Source: Limnohabitans planktonicus II-D5 | Lineage (GTDB): Bacteria; Pseudomonadota; Gammaproteobacteria; Burkholderiales; Burkholderiaceae_C | NCBI RefSeq assembly: GCF_001270065.2 | Contig: NZ_LFYT02000018.1 | Coordinates: 23,326-87,325 of the forward strand | Direction: 5' to 3' | Length of the DNA stretch: 64,000 nucleotides | Shown: one piece after another, positions 8,208 through 17,990 of the stretch | Layout: each line of letters starts with the position of its first letter | Position numbering within the stretch: the stretch's first letter is position 1 | Notes under the pieces: model-generated | Told to the model about the DNA's origin: nothing | The model's database searches: none | The model's input: the letters and a program-made list of their open reading frames with translations, nothing else | Made by a program: the position numbers and the translations under genes

Positions 8208-9300
8208 ATGGCACTCGATTCAGTTCGTCTGGCCGCGCCTGTTGTGGCTGCTGGCAAGTTTGCCGTTGTGGCTGGGCCTTTACATCGCCTGGCAACGCCG
8301 TGGCGTGCAGCGGGCATGGCCCTCGGCCAGCATGAACACCGGTGCGACCAACTTCCGCGTCACGCGCCATGCCCCGGCGCTGCTGGTGCTGCTGGGCCTG
8401 GCCGGGATGATGGTGGGGATCGCCAGGCCTCAGGCCATCTTGCTTTTGCCCAGCCGCATTGACACCGTGATGCTGGCCATCGACAGCTCGGGCAGCATGC
8501 GCGCTACCGATGTGCAGCCCAGTCGGATTGAAGCCGCTCAGGCCGCTGCCAAAGGCTTTGTGCTGGGGCAACCTGGCCAAGTCAAGTTGGGCGTGGTCAG
8601 CGTGGCGGGGGCGGCTGCGCTGGTGCAGGCGCCCACCGACCAACGCGACCTGGTCATTCAGGCCATCGAGCAGCTGAGCCTGCAACCCGGCTCGGCCTTG
8701 GGCAGCGGCATTGTGATTGCGCTGCACGCCATGCTGCCTGGCTCGGGTCTGGACGTGCGTGGTCTGATCGACGGCGAGACCAGCCCACAGCCCACAAGCG
8801 GTGCGCCCCTGGGCGGCTCACCAACCGCTCCTTCAGAAACAGCGGGCACACAGGGCGCAGCTACCCCCAAACCGGTCAGCCTGCCCAAAGTGCCGCCCGG
8901 CTCCAACACCGCAGCGGCCATCGTGCTGCTCAGCGATGGCCAAAGCAATGTCGGGCCTGACGCCCTCAAAATGGCCCAGGTGGCGGCCGACTTGGGGGTG
9001 CGCGTTTACACCGTGGGGCTGGGCACGGCGCAAGGCACGGTGCTCAAAGCCCAAGGCATGCAAATGCGGGTCAAGCTGGACGAGGCCAGCTTGAAAAAAA
9101 TCGCCGAAATCACCAAGGCTGAATACTTCAGCGCCGACAAGCGCGAGGACCTGCTGCAGATTTACCAATCGCTCAGCAGCAAGATCGTGCTCAAAAAGCA
9201 TCGGCGCACCGAGGTCTCTGCCTTGTGCGCTTTGCTGGGCATGCTGCTGGTGTGCTGGGGCTGCGCCTGGGTCTGGTGGCGACACGGCCGGATCGTTTGA
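8200..9300 (+). CDS. VWA-domain membrane protein, BatA-like
   Basis: 366 residues from the ATG at 8200, which follows a GGGGGTG stretch; earlier in-frame starts would overlap the DUF58 gene further. Two N-terminal helices (WPRLLWLLASLPLWLGLYI and a second at about 60-80), a VWA domain with MIDAS AIDSSGSM and LLSDG, a Pro/Thr-rich insertion at about residues 190-230, and a C-terminal helix make the BatA architecture. It is the last gene of the protease-moxR-DUF58-VWA unit and a full-length paralogue of the divergent gene at 4027-5100. In Bat systems such proteins are thought to recruit clients to the MoxR ATPase; none is identified here. Confidence 0.85.
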   Translation: MPEWHSIQFVWPRLLWLLASLPLWLGLYIAWQRRGVQRAWPSASMNTGATNFRVTRHAPALLVLLGLAGMMVGIARPQAILLLPSRIDTVMLAIDSSGSMRATDVQPSRIEAAQAAAKGFVLGQPGQVKLGVVSVAGAAALVQAPTDQRDLVIQAIEQLSLQPGSALGSGIVIALHAMLPGSGLDVRGLIDGETSPQPTSGAPLGGSPTAPSETAGTQGAATPKPVSLPKVPPGSNTAAAIVLLSDGQSNVGPDALKMAQVAADLGVRVYTVGLGTAQGTVLKAQGMQMRVKLDEASLKKIAEITKAEYFSADKREDLLQIYQSLSSKIVLKKHRRTEVSALCALLGMLLVCWGCAWVWWRHGRIV

Positions 9301-9379
9301 GTCTGTAGATGTTTGCCGGTACCCCTTCTCATCCAGGTTCTGCGCGGTTGCCGGAGCCTTCAGTGCCATAATTCGCGCC

Positions 9380-9757
9380 ATGTTCAGCCTGCAATCCCTG
9401 CGCAACGCCCATCGCCTCACCCGCTTCGTGCTGGTGTGGTTTGCGTTGTTTGTCGGGGCGGCGGTGGCCTCGCCCTTGGTCAAGACCGAAGCCGTGCATC
9501 TGGTTTGCACCGCCATCGGTGGCGTCAAGCTGGTGCAGTCTGATGCCGCTGGCGATGATGTGGGCGGTGCGGCAATGCGCACCGCGCTGGACTGCCCTGC
9601 CTGCCTGCCCTTGATCGCGCCCCCTGTGGCCGACGTGCTGGCCCCCTTGCCACTGGGCAACTTGTCTCACGTCTTGCAGCACTTGCCTGCTGCCCGGCTG
9701 GCCAGTTTGCTGGGCCAGCCCTGGCAAGCCCGCGCACCCCCTGTCTTTTTTGCCTGA
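9380..9757 (+). CDS. DUF2946-like small exported protein (copper-associated context)
   Basis: 125 residues with an N-terminal hydrophobic segment (FVLVWFALFVGAAVASPL, about 17-34) that looks like a signal or anchor. A VCTAIGGVKLV block and a CPAC motif (about residue 73) are the only cysteines of note. The protein is a diverged paralogue of the one at 10409-10771: both share the (R/L)xVLVW(F/Y)xLFVG leader, a VC(T/S) strand, a DCPxC motif and a PPVF(F/N) end. DUF2946 proteins are often found beside copper chaperones and TonB receptors. The two copies flank the PCuAC gene. Function is not known. Confidence 0.65.
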   Translation: MFSLQSLRNAHRLTRFVLVWFALFVGAAVASPLVKTEAVHLVCTAIGGVKLVQSDAAGDDVGGAAMRTALDCPACLPLIAPPVADVLAPLPLGNLSHVLQHLPAARLASLLGQPWQARAPPVFFA

Positions 9758-9891
9758 AACACCGTCCCCTCAACAGCTTGGGGGCTGAGTCGGTTTCGGC
9801 GTCTACCTGTGCTTGAGCACCCCGTTCAAGGGGCTGGCTGTGCGCACTGTCTGTGTCTTTTCATTTGTTCACCACCCATCAGGAGTGTTTC

Positions 9892-10371
9892 ATGTCTCGT
9901 CTCGTTTTGTCTGTGTCTGCCGTGTTCGTTTCATTGACCGTGTCCTTGGCTGCGCAAGCCCAGGTCACTGTCAAAGACGCCTGGGTGCGCGCCACCGTGC
10001 CCCAGCAAAAGGCCACCGGTGCCTTCATGCAACTGCAGTCGGCGCAAGACGCCAAGCTGATTTCGGCCCAATCGCCCGTGGCCGGTGTGGTCGAGGTGCA
10101 CGAGATGGCCATGGACGGCGGTGTCATGAAAATGCGTGCGGTGCCCAGCCTGGCCTTGCCCGCTGGCAAAGCAGTCGACCTCAAGCCTGGTGGTTACCAC
10201 GTCATGCTGATGGACCTGAAAGGCCAGGTCAAAGACGGTGACACCGTGCCCGTGACCCTGGTGGTCGAGGGCAAGGACGGCAAGCGCCAGTCTGTGGAAT
10301 TGAAAGTGCCTGCGCGTACGGCTGCGGCACCGGCCATGAACCACGGCGCAGGTCAAATGCACAAGCATTGA
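9892..10371 (+). CDS. Periplasmic copper chaperone, PCuAC family
   Basis: 159 residues from the ATG at 9892, which has AGGAG upstream; an in-frame ATG at 9853 lacks one. A signal peptide (about residues 1-20, cleaved near LAAQAQ) precedes a cupredoxin-like domain with the PCuAC copper-binding pattern: HEMAM then VMKM, and later HVMLM about twenty residues on. The C-terminus adds another Met/His stretch (MNHGAGQMHKH). PCuAC proteins deliver Cu(I) in the periplasm, classically to the CuA or CuB sites of cytochrome oxidase. The usual Sco partner is absent here; instead the gene is flanked by two DUF2946-like genes and a TonB-dependent receptor. Confidence 0.88.
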   Translation: MSRLVLSVSAVFVSLTVSLAAQAQVTVKDAWVRATVPQQKATGAFMQLQSAQDAKLISAQSPVAGVVEVHEMAMDGGVMKMRAVPSLALPAGKAVDLKPGGYHVMLMDLKGQVKDGDTVPVTLVVEGKDGKRQSVELKVPARTAAAPAMNHGAGQMHKH

Positions 10372-10408
10372 TCGGTCTGAACGCTGACCTCAGACCTTTG
10401 ACCTGCCC

Positions 10409-10771
10409 ATGACCAGAACCTCATGCCCGCTGCGCCGTCTGGCCCGCCTTGTGCTGGTCTGGTACGTGCTGTTTGTGGGGGTGTCGGTTTTGGCCGCCAC
10501 GCTGCAACCCAAAACCTTGGAGGTGGTGTGCTCCAGCATGGGCATCATGAAAGTGGTGGTGCAAGGCGAGGGCGGTGACACTCAGGTGCGCGCCAGCATG
10601 GACTGCCCACTGTGCGCCCACGCCACGCCAGCACTGCCGCCGCCCATGGTGGCCGATCTGGCCCATCTGCCCGATGCCCGCTCGCACATCGTGCAGCGTC
10701 TGCCAGAGGCCGTGCTGATCGCACGCACGGCCCCGCCTTTGCCCTCTCGCGGGCCGCCTGTTTTCAATTGA
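10409..10771 (+). CDS. DUF2946-like small exported protein, second copy
   Basis: 120 residues. The hydrophobic leader LVLVWYVLFVGVSVLAATL (about 13-31) is followed by EVVCSSMGIMKVVV and the motif MDCPLCAHATP, whose two cysteines could bind a metal. It is a paralogue of the protein at 9380-9757. It lies 37 nt downstream of the PCuAC gene and 96 nt upstream of the TonB-dependent receptor, so the four genes are likely one copper-linked unit. The role of DUF2946 has not been established as far as can be judged from the sequence. Confidence 0.68.
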   Translation: MTRTSCPLRRLARLVLVWYVLFVGVSVLAATLQPKTLEVVCSSMGIMKVVVQGEGGDTQVRASMDCPLCAHATPALPPPMVADLAHLPDARSHIVQRLPEAVLIARTAPPLPSRGPPVFN

Positions 10772-10867
10772 TCCGTTCTTAACTGGGCTGCGCACCGCCA
10801 GGTGCTCGGCGCTTGTTGTCACTGCTGCCCTGTGTGCTGGCAGTGATTGATCGATTGAAAACTTGCC

Positions 10868-13060
10868 ATGAAGAATTCCCTTGCACTTTCTCCCTTGTCT
10901 TTGGCCGTGTTCGGCCTGTTCGCCAGTCTGAGTGCCCATGCCGTGGCCCAAACCGCGCCTGCGCTGGACACCATCGTGGTGTCGGGCTCGCGCTCTGAAA
11001 CCAAATTGTCCGAAACCCCTGTGTCCATTGGGGCCGTCAGCCGCACCCAGTGGGATGCCGACAAGCCCAAGTCGGTGGGCGAGATCATCAACCGCATTCC
11101 GGGTGTGCACTGGAACGATTTGGGCAACGAGCAGCACAGCATGGCCATTCGCCAGCCCATCAGCACCAACGCGGTCTACCAGTACCTGGAGGACGGCATT
11201 CCGATCCGTCCCTTGGGCGTGTTCAACCACAACGCGCTCAACGAGACCAATATGAACGGCTCGGGCGGTGTTGAGGTGGTCAAAGGCGCGGCCTCGTCGC
11301 TGTATGGCAGCAATGCGGTGGGCGGCGCGGTCAACTTCTTGACGCAACGACCTTCGCGCACGCCCACAGGCTATGTGGGCATTCGTCACGACAACACCGA
11401 CGGCTTTACCCGTGTGGACTCGGGTGCGAGCAGCACCTGGGGCGATCTGGGTTTGCGGTTTTCGCACTACAGCTCGCAGCGCGACACCCACAACTGGCAG
11501 CAGTACAGCGGTGGCAAAAAAGACGCCTTCACATTGCGTGGCGACTACAAGCTGAGCGATAAATCCTGGTTGCGTGCATCGCTGGTGCACACCAACCTGG
11601 ACTCGGACACGCCCGGCAGCTTGTTTGAAAACGACTTCCGCAACAACCCCGGCAAAAGCATCAACACCTTCACCTGGCGCAAAGACAAAACCACCCGCGC
11701 CAGCCTGGCTTGGGAAGGCGAAACCACGCAAGGCGGCTTGACCACGGTGACGCTGTTTGCCCGCAACAACGACCATGGGCAGTTGCCCAACTACACGATC
11801 AAAAATTGTGGTGCACCTACGGATCCCAGTAAGCGTTGCGCGGCATCTTCCACAAAACCTGCTACTTATTTGCCGAATGGGTTTGTTGTGGGGACGATCA
11901 ACAACAACCACGTCGAATCGCTGGGGTTGGACGTCAAGCACGAGCAAAAGCTCGATTGGCTGCGTGCCCGCCTGGTGACAGGTGTCTATATCGACCGCAG
12001 CCAGAACGACTATGTGTCGGACAACCTGAAAGTGGTGCGCGATCTGCCCACTGGCCGCTACATCAGCTACACCTTGAACAGCGTGGCCAACCCCAGCGGC
12101 GTGCGCAACTACGGCGCGGGCATTGCCAACGATGCCGCGTTTGCACAACTGGAGTTCAGCCCCAGCGAGCAAATCCGTGTGGTGGCAGGTGGCCGTTATG
12201 ACCGCATCCGCTACGACTTCAAAAACAATCTCAAGCCGGGTGCCAACTACGGTGCGGTCAACGAGGTGCGCAGCTTTGCCAAGTTCAGCCCCAAGCTGGG
12301 GGCGACCTACGCCCTCAGCCCCAGCAGCAGCCTCTACAGCAACCTGAGCATGGGCTTCACACCGCCCGAAGTCAGCCAGCTGTATGGCAAGACCGCCATT
12401 CCCGAATTGAATTCAGCCACCTATGACAACGTGGAAGTGGGCTGGCGTGCATTGTTGGCCTCGGGCATTCGCCTCGACTCGGCGCTCTACCAACTCAGTG
12501 GCAAAGACACCATCGTGTCTTACACCTCTGAAATTGGGGACAGCTACAACAAAAACGCGGGCAACACCCGCAGCCGAGGTCTGGAGCTGAGCCTGAATCA
12601 AGAGTTGCGCCAATGGGATTGGCGCGTGGGCGCGACCTGGGCCGAGCACACCTTCGTGACTTACCGCGTGAGCGACAAAGTAGGGGCCATCGAAGACTAT
12701 TCGGGCAAAGACATGCCACAGGCCCCCAAGCACACCCTCACCGCCCAAGTCGGTTGGAAGATCACACCGGCTTCGCGCGTGGCTTTGGGCCTGGTCAAGC
12801 AAGGCAGCTACTGGATGAACAACGCCAACACGGTGCGTTACGCGGGCCACACCCTGCTCAACCTCACCGCCAGTCACAAGCTGGCCGATGGCTGGGAAGT
12901 CTGGGGCCAAGTGCGAAACCTGACCGACAAGCTGTACTCGGACAATGCGTCCAGCAGCTACAAAAGTGGCGTTTACACACCCAACACGCAAAACACCTAC
13001 GCCACAGGTGCGCCGCGCAGCGTGATGGTGGGTTTGACCAAATCTTTTGGTCAACGTTGA
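10868..13060 (+). CDS. TonB-dependent outer membrane receptor, possibly for copper
   Basis: 730 residues with a signal peptide (about 1-28, ending AHAVAQ). The plug domain follows (TIVVSGSRSE TonB-box region, IPGVHWNDLG, VEVVKGAASSLYGSNAVGGAVN), then a beta-barrel ending in a hydrophobic strand with terminal aromatic residues (VGLTKSFGQR). Length suits siderophore- and metal-type receptors. The ligand is not shown by the sequence. The upstream DUF2946-PCuAC-DUF2946 genes point to copper, as for the OprC/NosA type. An extracellular-loop pair of cysteines (KNCGAP and KRCAAS, about residues 315-326) could form a disulfide. The 3' end faces a REP array. Confidence 0.85.
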   Translation: MKNSLALSPLSLAVFGLFASLSAHAVAQTAPALDTIVVSGSRSETKLSETPVSIGAVSRTQWDADKPKSVGEIINRIPGVHWNDLGNEQHSMAIRQPISTNAVYQYLEDGIPIRPLGVFNHNALNETNMNGSGGVEVVKGAASSLYGSNAVGGAVNFLTQRPSRTPTGYVGIRHDNTDGFTRVDSGASSTWGDLGLRFSHYSSQRDTHNWQQYSGGKKDAFTLRGDYKLSDKSWLRASLVHTNLDSDTPGSLFENDFRNNPGKSINTFTWRKDKTTRASLAWEGETTQGGLTTVTLFARNNDHGQLPNYTIKNCGAPTDPSKRCAASSTKPATYLPNGFVVGTINNNHVESLGLDVKHEQKLDWLRARLVTGVYIDRSQNDYVSDNLKVVRDLPTGRYISYTLNSVANPSGVRNYGAGIANDAAFAQLEFSPSEQIRVVAGGRYDRIRYDFKNNLKPGANYGAVNEVRSFAKFSPKLGATYALSPSSSLYSNLSMGFTPPEVSQLYGKTAIPELNSATYDNVEVGWRALLASGIRLDSALYQLSGKDTIVSYTSEIGDSYNKNAGNTRSRGLELSLNQELRQWDWRVGATWAEHTFVTYRVSDKVGAIEDYSGKDMPQAPKHTLTAQVGWKITPASRVALGLVKQGSYWMNNANTVRYAGHTLLNLTASHKLADGWEVWGQVRNLTDKLYSDNASSSYKSGVYTPNTQNTYATGAPRSVMVGLTKSFGQR

Positions 13061-13116
13061 CGTGAAGCTTGGCTGGCGATGATTTCTGAAAAAGAAACAA
13101 TGACTTCGCCAGCCTC

Positions 13117-13372
13117 TATGGAGCCGGCACGCTGAAGTATGAAATGAGTGAGACATGTCATCTTGTAGGTCGGTACTCGCAGAGTCCGACATGGTGGGTT
13201 TGGGCACAGGCCCCTGTCGGAGTCTTCGACCACCGACCTACAAATACACGGCCTCGTAGGTCGGCACCTTCAGGTCCGACGCTATTCTGCTTCGGCACAG
13301 GCCCATGTCGGGATCTTCGACCGTCGACCTACAAATAAACGGCCCCCGTAGGTCGGCACCTTCAGGTCCGAC
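13117..13372. repeat. REP/BIME array with a partial MITE left end, between convergent receptor and MFS genes
   Basis: The gap 13061-13401 holds no gene. At about 13112-13160 lies a piece like the left end of the 167-bp element described at 23014 (GCCGGCACGCTGAAGTATGA). It leads into hairpin arms at 13165-13190 (+), 13216-13241 (-), 13256-13280 (+), 13307-13332 (-) and 13348-13372 (+). The first plus arm has inner stem ACTC/GAGT. The later plus arms have ACCT/AGGT with a two-base loop, a paired change. No right terminal repeat follows, so the element is truncated or was overgrown by REP duplication. Confidence 0.85.
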
Positions 13373-13401
13373 ATGAATGCGGATCAACGCACAAGGCTGA
13401 C

Positions 13402-14580
13402 TCAGTGTCGCCCCACCAGTCGGTAGACCACCCATCCCAGCACCGACACCCCCAAGGCTGCTGCCGTGAAAGCCAGGGACAACCAACCCATGTCCACGCT
13501 TTGGGCCATGAGCAGCACACCAGTGGATTGGCCAAAAAACAGCGAGCAGGCGAACAAGGTCACGGCCGAGCCGCGAGCGGCTGGGGCCATTTGGGTGGCC
13601 TGCACCTGCAGGGTGTTGTGCAGCATATAAAAACCCAAGCCCGTCATCAGGCAAGCCAACATGCCCAGCCACACCCCGCTGCCCCAAGCCAACACCAACA
13701 GACCTGAGGCCACCAGACCAGCCCCCGTGCGCACCAAGCCACGCTCGCCCAGCCAGGCCAACCAGCGCCGAGCCATCTGGCTGTAGAGCAAACCGCCCAC
13801 GCCATACAGCATCATGACCGAGCCTGCGGCCACCACGCTCAAACCAAACTGCTGGTGCAAATGCGTGGGCATGAAGGCCATGGCACCAAACACCAAAGCG
13901 CCCTCAGCAGCCGTGACGGTCAGCACCCAACGCACGCGAGACATGGCCAGCAACTGGCCCGTCAGGCGAAACGAGGCGATCAGGGTGGGGGCCTGAGTTG
14001 ATGCGGCCACGGGTGACTTTTGACGCCCACGCCACAGCAGAGCGGCTGCCAGCGCGAACATCACAGCCAACAGCACAAAGGCCGAGCGCCAGCCCAGCGT
14101 GTCGGCGGCAAAGCCACCAAACCACAGGCCGCTCATCATGCCAATGACGGTGGCGCTCATCAGTTTGGCCAGGGTTTCCTGCCGGCGTTCATACGGCACC
14201 TGGTCGCCCACCCAGGCCATGGACAGCGGGATGATGCCTGCCGCTGCCGCGCCCATAAAGCCGCGCATCACCAAGAGCATGGGCAAGTTGACCGACAACG
14301 CCGTGATGGCGCTGAACAGCGCACACGCGGTCACCGCCAAAGAGACCACACGCAGCTTGCCAAATCGCTCGCCCAAGGGGCCATAAAACAACTGCATCAG
14401 GCCGTAGACCACAGCGAACACCGATACCACCCCCGAAGCCTCGCCGGTGCTGACCTGAAACTCCTGCCCCAGCACCACCAGCATCGGGTCGCAGATGCGC
14501 ATCGACGCCATGCTGGCAAAACCAGCCAGGCCCAAAAGCGTCAGGTGCTGGCGTTCGTCTGCGGGCGTGAATGTGGTCAT
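13402..14580 (-). CDS. MFS transporter at the end of the protocatechuate operon
   Basis: 392 residues with about 12 membrane helices. The MFS loop 2-3 motif appears as GPLGERFGKLR (about residues 66-76). It resembles DHA/YnfM-type efflux-like members more than the aromatic acid:H+ symporters such as PcaK, whose signature is not obvious. It lies 30 nt downstream of ligC and is probably the last gene of the lig operon. It could therefore carry an aromatic acid or intermediate, in place of the PmdK transporter of the Comamonas operon (inference). Its 3' end faces the REP array. Confidence 0.8.
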   Translation of the reverse strand: MTTFTPADERQHLTLLGLAGFASMASMRICDPMLVVLGQEFQVSTGEASGVVSVFAVVYGLMQLFYGPLGERFGKLRVVSLAVTACALFSAITALSVNLPMLLVMRGFMGAAAAGIIPLSMAWVGDQVPYERRQETLAKLMSATVIGMMSGLWFGGFAADTLGWRSAFVLLAVMFALAAALLWRGRQKSPVAASTQAPTLIASFRLTGQLLAMSRVRWVLTVTAAEGALVFGAMAFMPTHLHQQFGLSVVAAGSVMMLYGVGGLLYSQMARRWLAWLGERGLVRTGAGLVASGLLVLAWGSGVWLGMLACLMTGLGFYMLHNTLQVQATQMAPAARGSAVTLFACSLFFGQSTGVLLMAQSVDMGWLSLAFTAAALGVSVLGWVVYRLVGRH

Positions 14581-14610
14581 GTTTGGGTGGTCATGTTTGC
14601 GTGCACATGC

Positions 14611-15564
14611 TCAGGCCAGTTGTTGCTCCAGGTCATGCAGGACCTGGTAGCACGGCAGCACTTGGGCAATGGAACTGTTGGGCTCGCGACCTTCGCGGAT
14701 CGCGGCGAAGAATTCACGGTCTTGCAGCTCAATGCCGTTCATCGACACAGCCACTTGCGACACATCGATCTTTTCTTCCTTGCCGGTGAACAGGTCGTCG
14801 TAACGCGCCAAATAAGTGCCCGTGTCACCGATGTAGCGGAAGTACGTGCCCAAAGGCCCGTCGTTGTTGAAGCTGAGTGACAAAGTGCAGATCGCACCGT
14901 TGGCGGCTTTCAGCTGGATGCTCATATCCATGGCGATGCCCAAAGTGGGGTGAATCGGACCTTGCACCGCGTTGGCTTTCACGATGGGGCTGCCGCACTG
15001 GTAGGCGAACAGGTCCACCGTGTGCGCGGCGTGGTGCCACAGCAGGTGGTCGGTCCAGCTGCGGGCCTGGCCCAGCGCGTTCATGTTGGTGCGGCGGAAA
15101 AAATAGGTCTGCACATCCATCTGCTGGATGTTGAACTCACCCGCCTTGATCTTGTGGTTGACCCACTGATGGCTGGGGTTGAAACGGCGGGTGTGGCCCA
15201 CCATGGCCACCAGGCCGGTTTCCTGTTGAACGCGCAGCACTTCCTGGCCGTCCTTGTACACATCGCACAGCGGAATTTCCACCTGCACATGCTTGCCCGC
15301 CTTCAGGCAAGCCAAGGTCTGGCTGGCGTGCATTTGGGTGGGCGTGCACAGGATGACGGCGTCGACTTCTTTCAGGGCCAGCGATTCATTCAGGTCGGTG
15401 GTGACATGGCCAATGCCGTATTTGTCCGCGACCTCTTTGGTTTTGGCCAACTCGCGGCCGATCAGCGAGACCACTTCCACGCCTTCGATGTTTTTAATGC
15501 CGTCAAGGTGTTTGATGCCGAAGGCACCGGCGCCTGCGAGGGCGACTTTGATGGGTTTGTTCAT
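14611..15564 (-). CDS. ligC: 4-carboxy-2-hydroxymuconate-6-semialdehyde dehydrogenase
   Basis: 317 residues, the length of LigC/PmdC. The N-terminal Rossmann fold has GAGAFGIKH (about 11-19) and the Gfo/Idh/MocA-type VEIPLCD region replacing the common EKP. It oxidises 4-carboxy-2-hydroxymuconate-6-semialdehyde, the product of protocatechuate 4,5-dioxygenase, to 2-pyrone-4,6-dicarboxylate with NADP+. AGGAG lies eight bases upstream of the ATG. It is separated from ligB by an inserted ATPase gene, whereas ligAB and ligC are adjacent in the Comamonas pmd operon. Confidence 0.9.
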   Translation of the reverse strand: MNKPIKVALAGAGAFGIKHLDGIKNIEGVEVVSLIGRELAKTKEVADKYGIGHVTTDLNESLALKEVDAVILCTPTQMHASQTLACLKAGKHVQVEIPLCDVYKDGQEVLRVQQETGLVAMVGHTRRFNPSHQWVNHKIKAGEFNIQQMDVQTYFFRRTNMNALGQARSWTDHLLWHHAAHTVDLFAYQCGSPIVKANAVQGPIHPTLGIAMDMSIQLKAANGAICTLSLSFNNDGPLGTYFRYIGDTGTYLARYDDLFTGKEEKIDVSQVAVSMNGIELQDREFFAAIREGREPNSSIAQVLPCYQVLHDLEQQLA

Positions 15565-15660
15565 GTTTTATCTCCTGAAATGAAAAATCAATGCGAAGTC
15601 AAGTACTGCATCGTGCAGTGATCTGGAAAAAACGCACACCGCTCGCGATGAAGAAACACC

Positions 15661-15707
15661 GTCATCGCGAGGAACGAATTGACGTGGCGATCCAGACACG
15701 GGATTGC
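15661..15707. repeat. Dispersed GTCATCGCGAGG...GTGGCGATCC repeat
   Basis: This 214-nt gap between ligC and the ATPase gene contains GTCATCGCGAGGAACGAA followed by GACGTGGCGATCC and ACGGGATTGC. The pattern matches a repeat type (CATTGCGAGG...GCAATCC) seen scattered in many bacterial genomes. A short palindrome ACTGCA-TCG-TGCAGT lies at 15605-15619. A shorter relative of the repeat is at 2364-2392. It may mark the edge of the segment that brought in the ATPase gene (inference). Confidence 0.5.
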
Positions 15708-15778
15708 AGAGCGGAGGGTTTCACGCACAGGTATGCCCTTGATTTTGAGCGGCAGCCTTTCGAAGTCAGGATGCTCAC

Positions 15779-16984
15779 TCATGTCTGCACCCCCAACACC
15801 CGCGCCACATCCAACAGAGGAATCACCTGCGCGTTGTCGGCCAAGGGCCAGGACGAGCTGACAGGGGCCACCACATAAGCGCGGCTCAGTTGCAAATCGG
15901 TGCAAGCGTTCCAAAAACCTTTGGTCACGCGCGGCGCGTTAGAGAGTTTGATTTCAAAACCGATGCGTTCAGATCCGGTGTCCACCACCGCGTCCATTTC
16001 TGCGCCTGCTGCTGTGCGGTAGAAATTGAGCGTGGCGTTGCCGCCCGCCATCAAGGGCAACAAGGCTGCGATGTGATTCACCACCAGCCCTTCCCACGAA
16101 TAGCCCGACATCGGGTGCCCCTGCAAGTCATCGGCATTGCCAATCCCAAGCAGGGCGTGCAGCAGCCCGGTGTCGCGAAAATAAATTTTGGGCGACTTGA
16201 CCAAGCGTTTGCCCAAGTTGACGAAATACGGCTCCACTTTTCGCACGATCAGTGCATCGCAAAAAATATCGAGGTAGCGGCCCACGGTGATGGGCGAAAT
16301 GCCGCCCATGGCCACCGCCAAGCTCGACGCATTGAACAATTGCCCATGTTGGTGCGCCAGCATGCGCAAAAAGCGCCACAGGGTTTCGCCCGGAATGGTG
16401 ATGCCCAAAGCGGGTAAATCTCGTCGCACAATGGACTGCAAGTAATCGTTGCGCCAGCGCAGTGATTGCGCATCGGTTTTGGCCATTGTGCTCAAGGGCA
16501 TGCCGCCACGCTGCCAATGCGCTTGCAGGGCCAACAACTGCTGTGTGGCGTCTTGGCTGGCTGCAACGGTTTGTACTTCGTTCCACAACAATGGCGGCAA
16601 TTCGAAATAGCTCACCCGCCCCGCCAACGATTCTGCCGACTGCCGCAACAACGCGCCGCTGGCCGAACCCAAGAGCAAAAAGCGTCCCGGCCTGCGGTCA
16701 GCATCGATTTCGGGGCGAAGCTGTACAAACAAAGCTGGCATGGTTTGCACTTCGTCAAGCACGACCAAGCGGCTTCGGTTCGCTGCAAAAAATGCACTCG
16801 CCTGGTCCAGCTTGGCCCGGTCTTCGGGCAATTCCAAATCCAAAAAAACCGCATCCGATATAAGCTCAGCACACGCTCGTGCCAAAGTGGATTTACCCAC
16901 CTGTCGCGCACCCAGCAAGACCACACCGGGCGAATAGTCCAAGCGATCTTGCAATTCACGGTTAAATAGGCGATCAATCATCAT
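15779..16984 (-). CDS. AAA ATPase with DUF4143 domain, inserted in the lig operon
   Basis: 401 residues. The N-terminal ATPase domain has Walker A GARQVGKST (residues 25-33) and Walker B RLVVLDEVQT, and the C-terminal half has the DUF4143 features (YFxDTGLLHALLGI, GYSWEGLVVNHI, and a restriction-endonuclease-like FEIKLSNAPR). Such proteins are common in mobile or patchy genome regions and are often listed as orphan ATPases; their role is unknown. No Shine-Dalgarno precedes the ATG at 16984 (or 16981), and the 65 nt upstream is markedly AT-rich compared with its neighbours. It interrupts the ligB-ligC order and has no metabolic link to it, so it looks like an insertion. Confidence 0.85.
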   Translation of the reverse strand: MMIDRLFNRELQDRLDYSPGVVLLGARQVGKSTLARACAELISDAVFLDLELPEDRAKLDQASAFFAANRSRLVVLDEVQTMPALFVQLRPEIDADRRPGRFLLLGSASGALLRQSAESLAGRVSYFELPPLLWNEVQTVAASQDATQQLLALQAHWQRGGMPLSTMAKTDAQSLRWRNDYLQSIVRRDLPALGITIPGETLWRFLRMLAHQHGQLFNASSLAVAMGGISPITVGRYLDIFCDALIVRKVEPYFVNLGKRLVKSPKIYFRDTGLLHALLGIGNADDLQGHPMSGYSWEGLVVNHIAALLPLMAGGNATLNFYRTAAGAEMDAVVDTGSERIGFEIKLSNAPRVTKGFWNACTDLQLSRAYVVAPVSSSWPLADNAQVIPLLDVARVLGVQT

Positions 16985-17049
16985 TGTATTTTGTTACATC
17001 AAATATCAAAATGCAAGGATAAAAATCACTCAATTGACCTTCAAATGCT

Positions 17050-17985
<936 letters not shown>

Positions 17986-17990
17986 CCCCA

